From Umezawaea beigongshangensis (GTDB lineage: Bacteria > Actinomycetota > Actinomycetes > Mycobacteriales > Pseudonocardiaceae), in NCBI RefSeq assembly GCF_016464305.1, contig NZ_JAEIOJ010000020.1:1-52457 (forward strand): a DNA stretch of 52,457 nt, read 5' to 3'. How positions within the stretch are numbered: the stretch's first letter is position 1; every line of letters starts with the position of its first letter. Of this stretch, positions 8,539 to 16,937 are shown piece by piece. The notes under the pieces were generated by a model that was given only the letters and a program-made list of their open reading frames with translations, did not search any database and was not told the DNA's origin. The translations under genes and the position numbers were made by a program.

Positions 8539-9214
8539 GGCCGTCGTGGCCGAGCCAGGTGCCCGCGGTCGGCCAGCAGGTTGCCGGCCAGCGCGAACCG
8601 CACCAGCTCTTCCGGCTGGTAGGTGCGGAACCGGGTGTCCACCCACTCCTCGCCCGTCGAGGGGAGCCCCGGCACGACCGTGCCGTCGGGGGCGGAGTCG
8701 CCGGTGTGGTCGAACACCCCGCTGGTGTGCTGCAACAACATCCGCACCGTGATCCGCGGATCCAGCGCGAACCGCGGCAGGCGGCGGGCCACCGTGCTGT
8801 GCAGCCCGATCCTCCCCCGGCCACCAGTTGCAGCACCGCGGTCGCGACGAAGGTCTTGGTGTTGCTGCCGATCCGGAACCGCCCGTTCGTCGGCGGCGTC
8901 GCGGTCCCGCCCAGCTCGCGCACCCCGGCGCTGCCGACCCGCTCACCCCGCTGGTCCTGCACGCGCAACCGCATCCCGGCGAAACCGATGTCCACGAACG
9001 CCTGGACCGCCTCCTGCACTCCGGGCGGTTCCGTCCCGCAGCGGCGCCCGGCGCGGCCCCGCTGGCCGCACCGGGGGGCGACGACTCCCGCCAGCAGCGC
9101 GACCGCCAGCGCCGCGACCCCCGCTCGCCGCAGGGCCCGCGGCGTCCGCACCCTCTTCTGGAACCCTGCGACCGGCTGCGTGAGCCGAGCCGTCGAGGTG
9201 ATGTCGTTCGTCAT
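8514..9214 (-). pseudogene. Serine hydrolase (beta-lactamase / D-Ala-D-Ala carboxypeptidase fold), frameshifted and 3'-truncated
   Basis: The 5' part (from ATG at 9214, with GGAGG upstream) encodes a signal anchor (RRAGVAALAVALLAGVVAP) and the active-site region FRIGSNTKTFVATAVLQLVAG, whose SNTK is the SxxK motif. Around 8815-8822 the frame breaks at a G-run. The continuation RIGLHSTVARRLPRFALDPR, MLLQHTSGVFDHTGD lies in another frame and runs to a TGA at 8514 inside the terminator. The YxN and HxG motifs of the C-terminal half are missing. The protein would thus be inactive even if the frameshift were a sequencing error. Confidence 0.8.
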
Positions 9215-9290
9215 GCGGCCAGCCTCCAGCCCGCCCTCGGGGCGGGGTCGACCGCTGTCGCGCCGGTGTTCGCCCGGCCGCCGGATCGAG

Positions 9291-10136
9291 CTACAGCGCG
9301 AGCATCGCCGCGGCGACCTCGTCGGCGGCCGTGTCGGGGATCGCGGCAGCGGCCCGTTCGAGCACCAGCAGCCGGGCGCCGGGGATCTCGCGTGCGAGCG
9401 CCTCGCCGTTGCCGACCGGGAAGAACAGGTCGCGGCGACCGTGCACCACGAGCGTCGGGATCGCGAGTCCGGGCAGGCGCTCGCGCCAGCGCGGCGCGCA
9501 GTCGAGCCTGGAGAACACCATGCCCATCTGGTTGGCCGTTGCGACCGCCGGCCCGGTGCCCGGCGTGCGGTCGAAGACGCGCTCGGCGGTCGTGCGTGCC
9601 GCGGCCGGGTCGTCGCCGAGGACCTCCGCTCCGGCGGCGGCGAACTCCGCCACGGCGGCGCGGTCGGACCAGTCGGGCATCGGGAGCGCGAACAACCGCC
9701 CCATCGTCGCCGCGTCGTGGTCGGGCAGGTCGTCGTCGGCCGGGCCCGGAGCGACGGGCCGCGTCCCGGCGAGCGTGAGTGCGGAGAAGGCGTCCGGGTG
9801 GTCGAGCGCGGCGACCTGGGCGACCATCCCGCCGACGCCGATGCCCGCCAGGTGCGCCGGTCGGTCGTCGAGTCCGCGGGCGAGCGCGGCGGCGTCGGCG
9901 GCGAGATCGCGCAGCGTGTACGCCGGCGCCTCGGGGTCCAGGGTCGTCGACGCGCCGGAGTCGCGCAGGTCGTAGCGCACGACACGACGCCCGCCGCGCG
10001 CGAGCGCCGCGCAGAGCGCGTCGGGCCAGGAGAGCATGGTCGTGCCGCCCACCAGCAGCACCAGCGGCGCCGCCGCATCGCCGAACTGCTCGATCCCGAG
10101 CGTGACACCGTCGGGCGTGCGGAACGTCGAGCGCAT
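9291..10136 (-). CDS. Alpha/beta hydrolase-fold protein (RdmC-like) lacking the catalytic Ser and His
   Basis: 281 residues counted from the second of two adjacent ATGs, chosen for its spacing from GGAGG. Fold landmarks are clear: LVLLVGGTTMLSW (oxyanion strand), YDLRDSGAST, and TLVVHGRRDLFFPVGNGE (acid residue region). The sequence resembles aclacinomycin methylesterase (RdmC)-type proteins. The nucleophile elbow, normally GxSxG, reads GIGVGG, with Gly at position 100 in place of Ser. The C-terminal His loop reads LERAAAAIPDT with no His. A classic hydrolase mechanism is therefore unlikely. It could be non-hydrolytic, as some alpha/beta-fold oxygenases are, or a decaying enzyme; the frame is intact. 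It stands among pseudogenes at the edge of the cluster. Confidence 0.75.
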   Translation of the reverse strand: MRSTFRTPDGVTLGIEQFGDAAAPLVLLVGGTTMLSWPDALCAALARGGRRVVRYDLRDSGASTTLDPEAPAYTLRDLAADAAALARGLDDRPAHLAGIGVGGMVAQVAALDHPDAFSALTLAGTRPVAPGPADDDLPDHDAATMGRLFALPMPDWSDRAAVAEFAAAGAEVLGDDPAAARTTAERVFDRTPGTGPAVATANQMGMVFSRLDCAPRWRERLPGLAIPTLVVHGRRDLFFPVGNGEALAREIPGARLLVLERAAAAIPDTAADEVAAAMLAL

Positions 10137-10275
10137 CATCGGCCTCCAGAACGGTTTGCGTGCGAGCGGCACACGCTACGCGCGGCACGTCGGTCCGCTC
10201 GGGCGGCCGGTCGTCGCCGATCGAGACGCGTCCCGTTCCACACAACGGCGGATCACCGCCCCGGACCACACGTCC

Positions 10276-10799
10276 TCACGTGATCCCCGGCAGGTGGTGG
10301 CTCCGGCACGGACACGCGCCGGTGAAGTGCAGGGCACTGGAACAGCCCGGTCGCTCCAGCGGTGCGGCGGTGGTGCTCACCAAGCGCAGGCCGGTCGTGC
10401 GGGCAGCGGTCCGCGGGGCGAGCAGGACCGGGGTGTGACCGAGGACGAGGACGTGCCCCTCGGGGCGACCAGGCGTGCCAGCGCGGTGAAGAGCGGTCCC
10501 GCCGTCGCGCGGGGGACCACCTCGGCGTTGAGGAAGCGCACCACGAGCAGGTCGACGCTGCCCGGTGGAAGCGGCGGGTGGGCGGCGTCGGCGACCACGA
10601 CGTTCGCCGAGCGCGCGGCGGCGCGGCGGACCGTCGCGGGGGACAGGTCCGCGCCGAGGCACCGGGCTCGCGGCACCGCGTCGGCCGGGGAGCTCAGGAA
10701 CGTCCCCGTGGAGCACGCCGGGTCGAACACCAGCGGTGCAGGAGGAAGTGCTGGACGAGGCTCGTCGGGCAGCTCTCGTGCCGGACGAGGCCGCACCAC
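10276..10799 (-). pseudogene. SAM methyltransferase, frameshifted and probably 5'-truncated
   Basis: One frame carries motif I and following strands (LVFDPACSTGTFL, CLGADLSPATVRRAAARSA, VVVADAAHPPLPPGSVDLL, LFTALARLVAP). The continuation GHVLVLGHTPVLLAP, then TGLRLVSTTAAPLERP to a stop at 10276, is in another frame. The break is near 10455 in a C/G-run. An N-terminal domain before motif I is almost absent (about 27 residues), so 5' truncation is likely too. It follows the DJ-1/PfpI gene by 27 bp on the same strand. A single sequencing indel could explain the frameshift but not the short N-terminus. Confidence 0.65.
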
Positions 10800-10826
10800 G
10801 ACGTGCCGCGACGGGGACGAGGCGCG

Positions 10827-11390
10827 TCAGGTGGAGACGCGCGAGCTCTCCAGGACGCGCATGAACGCGCGCGACCAGAGGGGGAGGTCCGGCCAGCCGC
10901 GGCAGGACACCATCGCTCCGTCGACCACGTCGGGCTCGTCCACGAACGTCGCGCCGGCCAGCTCGACGTCCGCCCTCAGCGGCGGGTAGGCGGCCGTGGT
11001 CCGGCCCCGCAGGAGCCCGAGGGCGGCGGGGACCTGCGGGCCGTGGCAGATCGTGCCGACCGGGAGCCCGTGGTCGAAGAAGTGGCGGACGACGCGATCC
11101 ACGTCGGGGCTGGTGCGGATGTACTCCGGTGCCCGCCCGCCGGGGATCACCAGCCCGTCGTACTCCTCCGGGGCGACGTCGCCGAACGCGAGGTCCACGG
11201 GCAGCAGGTGGCCGGGTTTCTCGGTGTAGGCGTCACAACCGGGCTCGAAGTCGTGGACCACCAGCTTGACCGCGCGTGTGGTGGGAGCGGCCACGACCGC
11301 CTCGTGTCCGCCTTCGCGCAGACGGAAGATCGGATACATCGAGTCGAGTTCCTCGGCGGCGTCGGCCGTCAGGATCAGCACTCGGGCCAT
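10827..11390 (-). CDS. DJ-1/PfpI family protein (deglycase/glyoxalase-like)
   Basis: 187 residues, typical of single-domain DJ-1/PfpI proteins. The nucleophile elbow is GTICHGPQ (Cys115-His116), and a Glu that could pair with the Cys is near residue 13 (ADAAEELD). The strand-loop YDGLVIPGGRAPEY is also characteristic. Members remove methylglyoxal adducts, hydrate glyoxals or act as stress proteases. A ribosome-binding site (GAGGAGC) precedes the ATG. The C-terminal motifs of the PfpI subgroup (DVVDGAMVSCRGWPDLPLW) suggest a PfpI-like rather than YajL-like member. Substrate unknown. Confidence 0.88.
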   Translation of the reverse strand: MARVLILTADAAEELDSMYPIFRLREGGHEAVVAAPTTRAVKLVVHDFEPGCDAYTEKPGHLLPVDLAFGDVAPEEYDGLVIPGGRAPEYIRTSPDVDRVVRHFFDHGLPVGTICHGPQVPAALGLLRGRTTAAYPPLRADVELAGATFVDEPDVVDGAMVSCRGWPDLPLWSRAFMRVLESSRVST

Positions 11391-11577
11391 GCTCGCTCCT
11401 CAGTCCCGCTTCGATCGGCCGTGTCGGCGCTCTTGCGGCAGGCAGCACGAGATCGTCGAGCGGATGGTCGTCGAACCGGTCGGGCCGCTGACGAGCGTAG
11501 GACGCTCGGGTCGCCACCACAATCGGCCGGTCAGGTGCCCAGGTGATTCGCACGTGGATGGTGAGGACGGCGAGCTT

Positions 11578-11605
11578 CCCGTCTCGTCCGAACACGGGAG
11601 ACGGG
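11578..11605. terminator. Possible terminator downstream of the SnoaL-like gene
   Basis: An 8-bp inverted repeat (CCCGTCTC / GAGACGGG) with a 12-nt loop, about 55 bp beyond the stop of the minus-strand lipoprotein gene. A second 8-bp hairpin (11653-11672) overlaps that stop codon. Both are modest. Confidence 0.35.
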
Positions 11606-11658
11606 AGGGTCGGGACGCGGGCCGGTTGCGGACCGTGTTCCGCGACCGGCCCCCGCGG

Positions 11659-12312
11659 TCAGGAGACCGCGGCAGCGGCGTCCCCGACGTCGACGCCGAG
11701 CTGGGCCAGTTGCCCGAGCTGGTCGTACTGCACCCACTCCTCCAGGAGCCGACCGTCCTCGTGGTAGCGGAAGATGTTGATCAGGTCGTAGCTGAAGGGC
11801 TGTCCCGTCGGCTCCAGGGGGCCCAGCGCCGTGCCGTCGAACGTGCGCGCGAAGACACCCGCGAACCGCGTGCGTGACGAGAGGTGAGGACCGCCGTCGT
11901 CGATGATGGCCTGCCGTTCCACGCTGAAGTCGTCGAACGCTCGCCGCGCCGACGCGAAGTAGGCCCACAGCTGTTCGCGGTTCAGTTCGGCGCCCCCCGG
12001 GCCGTGGAAGCGGAAGTCCGGGTGGAAGAAGGCGTCGAGCGCCGCCGCGTTCTCCCGGGCGATGCCGTCCTGACCGACCCGGATGAGCGCGCGAGCACGT
12101 TCGGTGAGGCCGGGGTCGTCCACCCGCAGGTCGTCGTCGGTGCTGCTGCCGGTCGTGGCGCTCGCGCCCTCCCGACCCCGCTCGTCGTGCCCCGACCGGC
12201 TGGACGTGGCGCCCGCCGCGAGGGGGTCGACCGAGCCGCCGCAGGCGGAGATCGCCCCCAGTGCACCGGTCAGAGTAATGGCGAGCAGCGTTCGTCCTGG
12301 TCGAAGAACCAT
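11659..12312 (-). CDS. SnoaL-like (NTF2 fold) lipoprotein
   Basis: 217 residues. The signal peptide ends in a lipobox (LGAISAC, Cys24) followed by a polar, low-complexity linker to about residue 80. The rest looks like an NTF2/SnoaL-type domain: RENAAALDAFFHPDFRFHGPGG, LWAYFASARRAFDDFSVERQ, and a final sheet SYDLINIFRYHEDGRLLEEWVQYD. SnoaL-type domains bind small ligands and some are cyclases, but a membrane-anchored extracellular version is more likely a binding or unknown-function protein. ATG 12312 has GGAGG at proper distance. It is divergent from the LysR gene at 12566 with 253 bp between, so LysR control is plausible. Confidence 0.8.
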   Translation of the reverse strand: MVLRPGRTLLAITLTGALGAISACGGSVDPLAAGATSSRSGHDERGREGASATTGSSTDDDLRVDDPGLTERARALIRVGQDGIARENAAALDAFFHPDFRFHGPGGAELNREQLWAYFASARRAFDDFSVERQAIIDDGGPHLSSRTRFAGVFARTFDGTALGPLEPTGQPFSYDLINIFRYHEDGRLLEEWVQYDQLGQLAQLGVDVGDAAAAVS

Positions 12313-12565
12313 CGAGAAACCTCCAGCTGGCGGATGGTCCACACGCGGCGACACCTGGTTCGCGGTGCGTGCGGTCGGCTGTTGCCGTGGTGGGCCGTGA
12401 CGGCACCACCACGACGATCGCCCACCGCAGGTATGCGCACAAGCGAGGACTGAGCACAGCAGATGTGCGTCGACCTCATACGTGCGGACGGAGTCGACCT
12501 CTTCGACGTGCTCATGGCACGTACCGCTCTCATGCGGACGAGACACAGCGGACTACTCTGCGCTC

Positions 12566-13507
12566 ATGGCCGAGTTCACGCTGGTGGGTCTGCGAGTGAT
12601 GGTGGAAGTGGCACGCACCGGCTCCTTCAGCGCAGCCGCGGAGTCGCTCGGCTACACGCAGTCGGCCGTCTCGCGGCAGGTGGCGGCGACCGAGAGAACG
12701 GCGTCCGTGCCGCTGTTCGAGCGGCACGCGCGCGGAGTCCGTCCCACGGCCGCGGGCGAGGCGCTGGTGCGCCACGCGGCCCGCGTCCTCGACGCCCTCT
12801 CCGCGGCCGGGCAGGAACTCGCGGGGATGCGCGACCAGCTCGCGGGCCGACTCGGGGTGGGTGGCTTCCCGACTGCCATGGCCGTCCTCGTGCCGCGCGC
12901 GGTCGCGCAGCTCCAGGTCGAGCATCCCGGCATCGACGTCCGGCTGACCGAGGCGCCCACCCCCGCTCTGCTCACAGCTGTCCGGCGAGGTCGTCTGCAG
13001 GTCGCGGTCGTGGCAGTCGGCGCGGGGCTGCCCGACTACGACCTCACCGACCTGGAACTGCACGTGCTGGTCGGCGGCCCCGGCGCGGGGGTGGCGGTGT
13101 GCGAGAGCAGTCCGTTGGCGAGCAGCGCCCGCTTGACCCCCGAGGATCTGCGGGAACAGACGTGGATCGCCGGGCCGCAGTCCACCGATCGTCCGGAGTT
13201 CGACGCGTGGCCGGGGCTGACCGCACCCCGCATCGCGCACCGGGCGAAGGACTGGCCGACCCGCCTCGGGCTCGTCGCCGCCGGGATCGGCATCGCACTC
13301 GTTCCGGGAATCGCCGCCGGTGCCGTCCCCCGTGGCGTGCGGTGGGTGCCCGTGACCAGGGAGGGAGAGCTGGGACGCCACCTCTGCGTGGCGACGCGAG
13401 GGCGGCCGACCCCCGCGGCGGAGGCGATGACCGGTGCGATCCGTCGTCAGCTGCCCCGGATCACCGAGCCGTGGGACCACGGCCGTCCGCGCGTCGAGTC
13501 GTCGTGA
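12566..13507 (+). CDS. LysR-family transcriptional regulator
   Basis: 313 residues. The N-terminal winged helix-turn-helix is textbook LysR (FSAAAESLGYTQSAVSRQVAATE). A periplasmic-binding-like effector domain covers residues 90-300 (LGVGGFPTAMAVLVPRAVAQ, GLVAAGIGIALVPGIAAGAV). The ATG at 12566 is chosen because the HTH should begin near the N-terminus; no Shine-Dalgarno sequence is evident. It is divergent from the SnoaL-like lipoprotein gene, which it probably controls in the usual LysR arrangement. The effector is unknown. Confidence 0.9.
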   Translation: MAEFTLVGLRVMVEVARTGSFSAAAESLGYTQSAVSRQVAATERTASVPLFERHARGVRPTAAGEALVRHAARVLDALSAAGQELAGMRDQLAGRLGVGGFPTAMAVLVPRAVAQLQVEHPGIDVRLTEAPTPALLTAVRRGRLQVAVVAVGAGLPDYDLTDLELHVLVGGPGAGVAVCESSPLASSARLTPEDLREQTWIAGPQSTDRPEFDAWPGLTAPRIAHRAKDWPTRLGLVAAGIGIALVPGIAAGAVPRGVRWVPVTREGELGRHLCVATRGRPTPAAEAMTGAIRRQLPRITEPWDHGRPRVESS

Positions 13508-13509
13508 GG

Positions 13510-13645
13510 TCGTAGCGACCGCGAACCGGCCCGGCGGTTCGGGCCGAACCCGATGATGTCGATCGCGCGCAGGACGCGGTGGCGGCTTTCCTCGTTGACC
13601 GGTGTGACGGGTGACGCGGTGACTTCCCCGGGGACTCCGGTCAGC
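13510..13645 (-). pseudogene. LacI-family HTH remnant
   Basis: In the 293-bp gap between the LysR and ArsR genes, the minus strand encodes VNEESRHRVLRAIDIIGFGPNRRA. This matches the end of the LacI DNA-binding domain, where family members read V-xEExR-xRVLxAIxELGYxPNxxA. The preceding helix-turn-helix is degenerate (GVPGEVTASPV), and no effector domain follows. I regard it as a leftover N-terminal fragment. Nothing else was recognised in this gap. Confidence 0.45.
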
Positions 13646-13800
13646 GGTCGAAGACGAGCAGCTTGCCGCGTCCGTGACGACCACGCGTCGCGGCACCTTC
13701 TGCCGCGCGACCGCGACGGCACGGGCGATCGGACGTTCATACTGTTCGAGGAGGGTGCCACCGCGGCACCGGCAGAACGAGACGTGCGGGGGAGACCGAG

Positions 13801-14169
13801 GTGACCGTGCTGCCCGACTCGGTGCGCGAACGGACCGCAGAACCCGAGGCGGCCGCGCGGCTGTTCAAGGCGCTGGGTGATCCGATCCGGGTGCGGCTGC
13901 TCACGCTGGTGCGCAACGCCAGGGCCGACGAGGTGTGCTTCTGCGACCTGGCGGAGGAGTTCGACATGCCGCAGTCCTCGCTCAGCCACCACCTCAAGAT
14001 CCTGGTCAACGCGGGTGTGCTGCGGCGGGAGCGACGCGGCACGTGGAGCTGGTACAGCGCCGACCACGCCGTCCTGAGCGTGCTGGGACAGCTGCTGCGC
14101 CCCGGTGGGCCGCTGCGCGCCGACCTGGACGAGGAGGCCGACGGCGCGTCCGCCCGGTGCTGCGGCTGA
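13801..14169 (+). CDS. arsR: ArsR-family arsenite-responsive repressor
   Basis: 122 residues. The winged-helix core is FKALGDPIRVRLLTLV, then QSSLSHHLKILVNAGVLRRERRG. Cys46 and Cys48 lie in DEVCFCDLAEEF at the start of the DNA-reading helix region, the position of arsenite-sensing cysteines in ELCVCDL-type ArsR proteins. A C-terminal Cys pair (ARCCG) could add a ligand. GTG start with a GGGGGAG site just upstream. It is the first gene of the plus-strand arsenic genes; 121 bp separate it from a second ArsR. Confidence 0.93.
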   Translation: MTVLPDSVRERTAEPEAAARLFKALGDPIRVRLLTLVRNARADEVCFCDLAEEFDMPQSSLSHHLKILVNAGVLRRERRGTWSWYSADHAVLSVLGQLLRPGGPLRADLDEEADGASARCCG

Positions 14170-14281
14170 CCCGCTCCCGGTGCGGCCCGGTGGTGTCGCG
14201 CTGACGTGGGGGCCCGCCGGGCGGGTGTGCCGGAGAACCGGGCCGGACCGCGCCGTCGTATCAGTGAGCGGTGATGTATGT

Positions 14282-14307
14282 TCTGCATTGATGATGTTCG
14301 ATGCAGA
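14282..14307. promoter_or_regulatory. Candidate ArsR operator at the second arsR start
   Basis: The inverted repeat TCTGCAT-N12-ATGCAGA overlaps the start codon of the second arsR gene at 14291. A second, smaller repeat, ATCA-N8-TGAT, is at 14260-14275. Position and symmetry fit an autorepressor site; which ArsR binds is unknown. Confidence 0.5.
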
Positions 14308-14590
14308 GGTTCTGCGGGTGCTGGCCGATCCGCTGCGCGCCCGGATCGTGGAGCTGCTGGCGGTCGAGGCGCTGTGCACCTGTCACCTGGTCGAGGAGAC
14401 CGGTGCCCGGCAGAGCAACGTGTCCAACCACCTGCGGCTGCTGCGCGAGGCCGGGCTCGTGGACAGCGAGTCGCACGGACGTTTCACCTACTACCGGCTT
14501 CGACCCGATGTTCTGGACGGTCTCGCGCGCGGCATCGCCGCGGTGGCCGAGCAGGCGCGCACCACCACCGAGATCAGGAGACCGTGTTGA
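14291..14590 (+). CDS. arsR: ArsR-family repressor, second copy
   Basis: 99 residues, close to minimal ArsR length. The metal-site helix reads EALCTCHLVEETG (Cys29, Cys31), the classical ArsR CxC arrangement, followed by the recognition helix RQSNVSNHLRLLREAGLV and wing RFTYYRLRP. Two adjacent ATGs (14291, 14294) could start it; the open frame extends further upstream but has no homologous N-terminus there. Its TGA overlaps the ACR3 start, so it is coupled to the efflux pump and is the more likely direct regulator of it. Confidence 0.92.
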   Translation: MMFDAEVLRVLADPLRARIVELLAVEALCTCHLVEETGARQSNVSNHLRLLREAGLVDSESHGRFTYYRLRPDVLDGLARGIAAVAEQARTTTEIRRPC

Positions 14591-15678
14591 GCACGAGCAC
14601 CACGAACGCGAGCGCGCCACCGGCCGAGACGCCGGTGTTGCGCCGGTTGTCGTTCCTGGACCGGTTCCTGCCGGTGTGGATCGGCGTGGCGATGCTGGCC
14701 GGACTGCTGCTGGGCCGCGTCGTGCCGGGGCTGCAGGGCGTGCTGGACGCGGTGAAGATCGGCGGGGTGTCGCTGCCGATCGCGCTGGGCCTGCTGCTGA
14801 TGATGTACCCGGTGCTGGCGAAGGTCCGCTACGACGAACTGGGCACGGTGACCCGCGACCGGCGCACGATGGCGCTGTCGCTGGTGCTGAACTGGGTGCT
14901 GGGCCCGGCGCTGATGTTCGCGCTGGCCTGGATCTTCCTGGCCGACCTGCCCGAGTACCGCACGGGGCTGATCATCGTCGGCCTCGCCCGCTGCATCGCC
15001 ATGGTCATCATCTGGAACGACCTGGCCTGCGGCGACCGCGAGGCCGCCGCCGTGCTCGTGGCGCTGAACTCCGTGTTCCAGGTCGTGATGTTCGGTGTGC
15101 TGGGCTGGTTCTACCTCGACCTGCTGCCCGGCTGGCTGGGCCTGGACACCGCCTCGATCGACTTCTCCCCCCGGGAGATCGCCCTGAGCGTGGTCGTCTT
15201 CCTCGGCGTGCCGCTGGCCGCCGGATACCTGTCGCGGAAGCTGGGGGAGCGGGCGCGCGGCCGGGAGTGGTACGAGTCGCGCTTCCTGCCGAAGATCGGC
15301 CCGGTCGCCCTGTACGGGCTGCTGTTCACCATCGTCGTCCTGTTCGCCCTGCAGGGCGAGACCATCACCTCCAAGCCGCTGGACGTCGTCCGCATCGCGC
15401 TGCCGCTGCTGGTCTACTTCGCGGTGATGTGGGCCGGGTCCTACGCCCTGGGCAAGGCCGCCGGGCTGTCCTACGAGCGCACCACGACACTGGCGTTCAC
15501 CGCGGCGGGCAACAACTTCGAACTCGCCATCGCCGTGGCGATCGGCGTGTTCGGCGTGACCTCCGGGCAGGCCCTGGCCGGGGTGGTGGGCCCGCTGATC
15601 GAGGTGCCGGTGCTCGTCGGTCTGGTCTACGTCAGCCTGTGGCTGCGCCGCCGCTGGACCGCTCGCGTGGAGAGCTGA
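14584..15678 (+). CDS. acr3: ACR3-type arsenite efflux permease
   Basis: 364 residues with about ten membrane helices, the usual size for bacterial ACR3. Family landmarks include GLARCIAMVIIWNDLACGD, with the conserved Cys137 of the arsenite path, and AFTAAGNNFELAIAVAIGVFG, with Glu313. It exports As(OH)3, and in some members Sb(OH)3, using the proton gradient. The start is either GTG 14584 or TTG 14587, both overlapping the ArsR stop and placed after AGGAGA. The flavoprotein gene follows within 2 bp, so the two are co-translated. Confidence 0.94.
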   Translation: MLSTSTTNASAPPAETPVLRRLSFLDRFLPVWIGVAMLAGLLLGRVVPGLQGVLDAVKIGGVSLPIALGLLLMMYPVLAKVRYDELGTVTRDRRTMALSLVLNWVLGPALMFALAWIFLADLPEYRTGLIIVGLARCIAMVIIWNDLACGDREAAAVLVALNSVFQVVMFGVLGWFYLDLLPGWLGLDTASIDFSPREIALSVVVFLGVPLAAGYLSRKLGERARGREWYESRFLPKIGPVALYGLLFTIVVLFALQGETITSKPLDVVRIALPLLVYFAVMWAGSYALGKAAGLSYERTTTLAFTAAGNNFELAIAVAIGVFGVTSGQALAGVVGPLIEVPVLVGLVYVSLWLRRRWTARVES

Positions 15679-15679
15679 C

Positions 15680-16750
15680 GTGCCCGCGGCGCGGGTGGTG
15701 GTCGTCGGCGGAGGCCAGGCCGGTCTGGCCGCCGGCTACCACCTGCGCCGCGCGGGTCTGGAGTTCGTCGTGCTCGACGCCCAGACCGGGCCAGGAGGGG
15801 CGTGGCGGCACGGCTGGGACTCGCTGCGCCTGTTCTCCCCGGCCCGTCACAGCTCGCTGCCCGGCTGGCCCATGCCCGCCGCTCCCGGCGGCGGCTACCC
15901 CGGCACGGCGCACGTGGTGGACTACCTGACGCGCTACGAGCAGCGCTACGACCTGCCCGTGCGGCGCGGGGTGCGCGTGCGGGCCGTGCGCCGCCACGGG
16001 TCCGGGTTCCGCGTCGAGACGGACTCCGGCGACTGGACCGCCGAGCACGTGATCAGCGCGACCGGCACGTGGTGGCGGCCCTTCCTGCCCGCCGTCCCCG
16101 GCCGCGCGCCGTTCACCGGACGTCAGCTGCACGCCGCCGACTACCGCGATCCGCGGGAGTTCCGCGGTCAGCGCGTGGTCGTGGTGGGCGGCGGCAACTC
16201 CGGCGCGCAGATCGCCGCGGACCTCGCCTCGACGACCCGGCTGACGTGGGTCACCCGCCGGCCACCGCGGTTCCTGCCCGACGACGTCGACGGCCGCGTC
16301 CTGTTCGACGTGGCCACCCGCCGCCGCGCCACGGCCGGTACCGCCGACGACGACGGCGGGATCGCCGCGCTGGGCGACGTCGTGGTGCTCCCGCCGGTCC
16401 GGGCGGCCCGCGACGCCGGCCTGCTCACCGCGCACCCGATGTTCCACCGCCTCGGCGAGCACGGCCCCGTCTGGGCGGACGGAACCGCGCAGCGGGCCGA
16501 CGCGGTCATCTGGTGCACGGGGTTCCGTCCCGCGCTGGGCCACCTCGCCCCGCTGCGGCTGCGCGCGGGCGACGGCACCGTCCGCACGGCGGGGACCCGC
16601 GCGCTGGCCGAACCCCGCCTGCACCTGCTCGGCTACGGCGACTGGACGGGCCCCGCCTCCGCGACGCTGATCGGCGTCGGCCGGACCGCCAGGACGGCGG
16701 TGCGCGAGATCGCTGCCCACGCGGGTGCGGTCACCGGCGCGAACCGGTGA
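15680..16750 (+). CDS. ArsO-like FAD/NAD(P)H-dependent oxidoreductase
   Basis: 356 residues with two dinucleotide-binding motifs: VVVVGGGQAGLAAGYHL at the N-terminus for FAD and VVVVGGGNSGAQIAADLA near residue 170 for NAD(P)H. The segment GAWRHGWDSLRLFSPARHSSLPGWPMP is typical of ArsO-type flavin monooxygenases found in arsenic operons. Their exact reaction is unsettled; oxidation or detoxification of arsenicals is usually proposed. GTG start 1 bp after the ACR3 stop. A 17-bp hairpin overlaps its stop codon. Confidence 0.88.
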   Translation: MPAARVVVVGGGQAGLAAGYHLRRAGLEFVVLDAQTGPGGAWRHGWDSLRLFSPARHSSLPGWPMPAAPGGGYPGTAHVVDYLTRYEQRYDLPVRRGVRVRAVRRHGSGFRVETDSGDWTAEHVISATGTWWRPFLPAVPGRAPFTGRQLHAADYRDPREFRGQRVVVVGGGNSGAQIAADLASTTRLTWVTRRPPRFLPDDVDGRVLFDVATRRRATAGTADDDGGIAALGDVVVLPPVRAARDAGLLTAHPMFHRLGEHGPVWADGTAQRADAVIWCTGFRPALGHLAPLRLRAGDGTVRTAGTRALAEPRLHLLGYGDWTGPASATLIGVGRTARTAVREIAAHAGAVTGANR

Positions 16751-16760
16751 CCGCACCCGC
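16721..16760. terminator. Terminator at the end of the plus-strand ars operon
   Basis: A perfect 17-bp inverted repeat (16721-16737 and 16744-16760) with a 6-nt loop. Its second arm includes the stop codon of the ArsO-like gene, so the hairpin forms at the very end of the coding region. Confidence 0.85.
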
Positions 16761-16937
16761 CGGGCACGCCGACGACCGCGGAGACGCCCTGCGCCGGGGC
16801 GAACCAGCCCCCGACCGCACCGGACGACCTCCCGGTGCCGGTGGTGACGCGTCCGACCAGGACGGGGAGCACGCCCCGGCCGGTGATCTCGGTCCGGCAC
16901 AGCACCACCCGCGGCCGGTCCGGCAGGTTCACCGGTG

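Noticed and set aside
6844-8946. A 700-residue minus-strand frame across the FAD oxidase
   Set aside because: It is antisense to a well-supported gene and shows no domain; such frames are common in high-GC DNA.
8846-9214. The serine hydrolase as a working beta-lactamase or resistance gene
   Set aside because: The SxxK motif is present but the frame breaks at about 8818 and the YxN and HxG motifs are missing, so it is listed as a pseudogene.
10236-10360. A regulatory or attachment site between the hydrolase and methyltransferase genes
   Set aside because: No inverted or direct repeat of convincing length and no integrase gene nearby.
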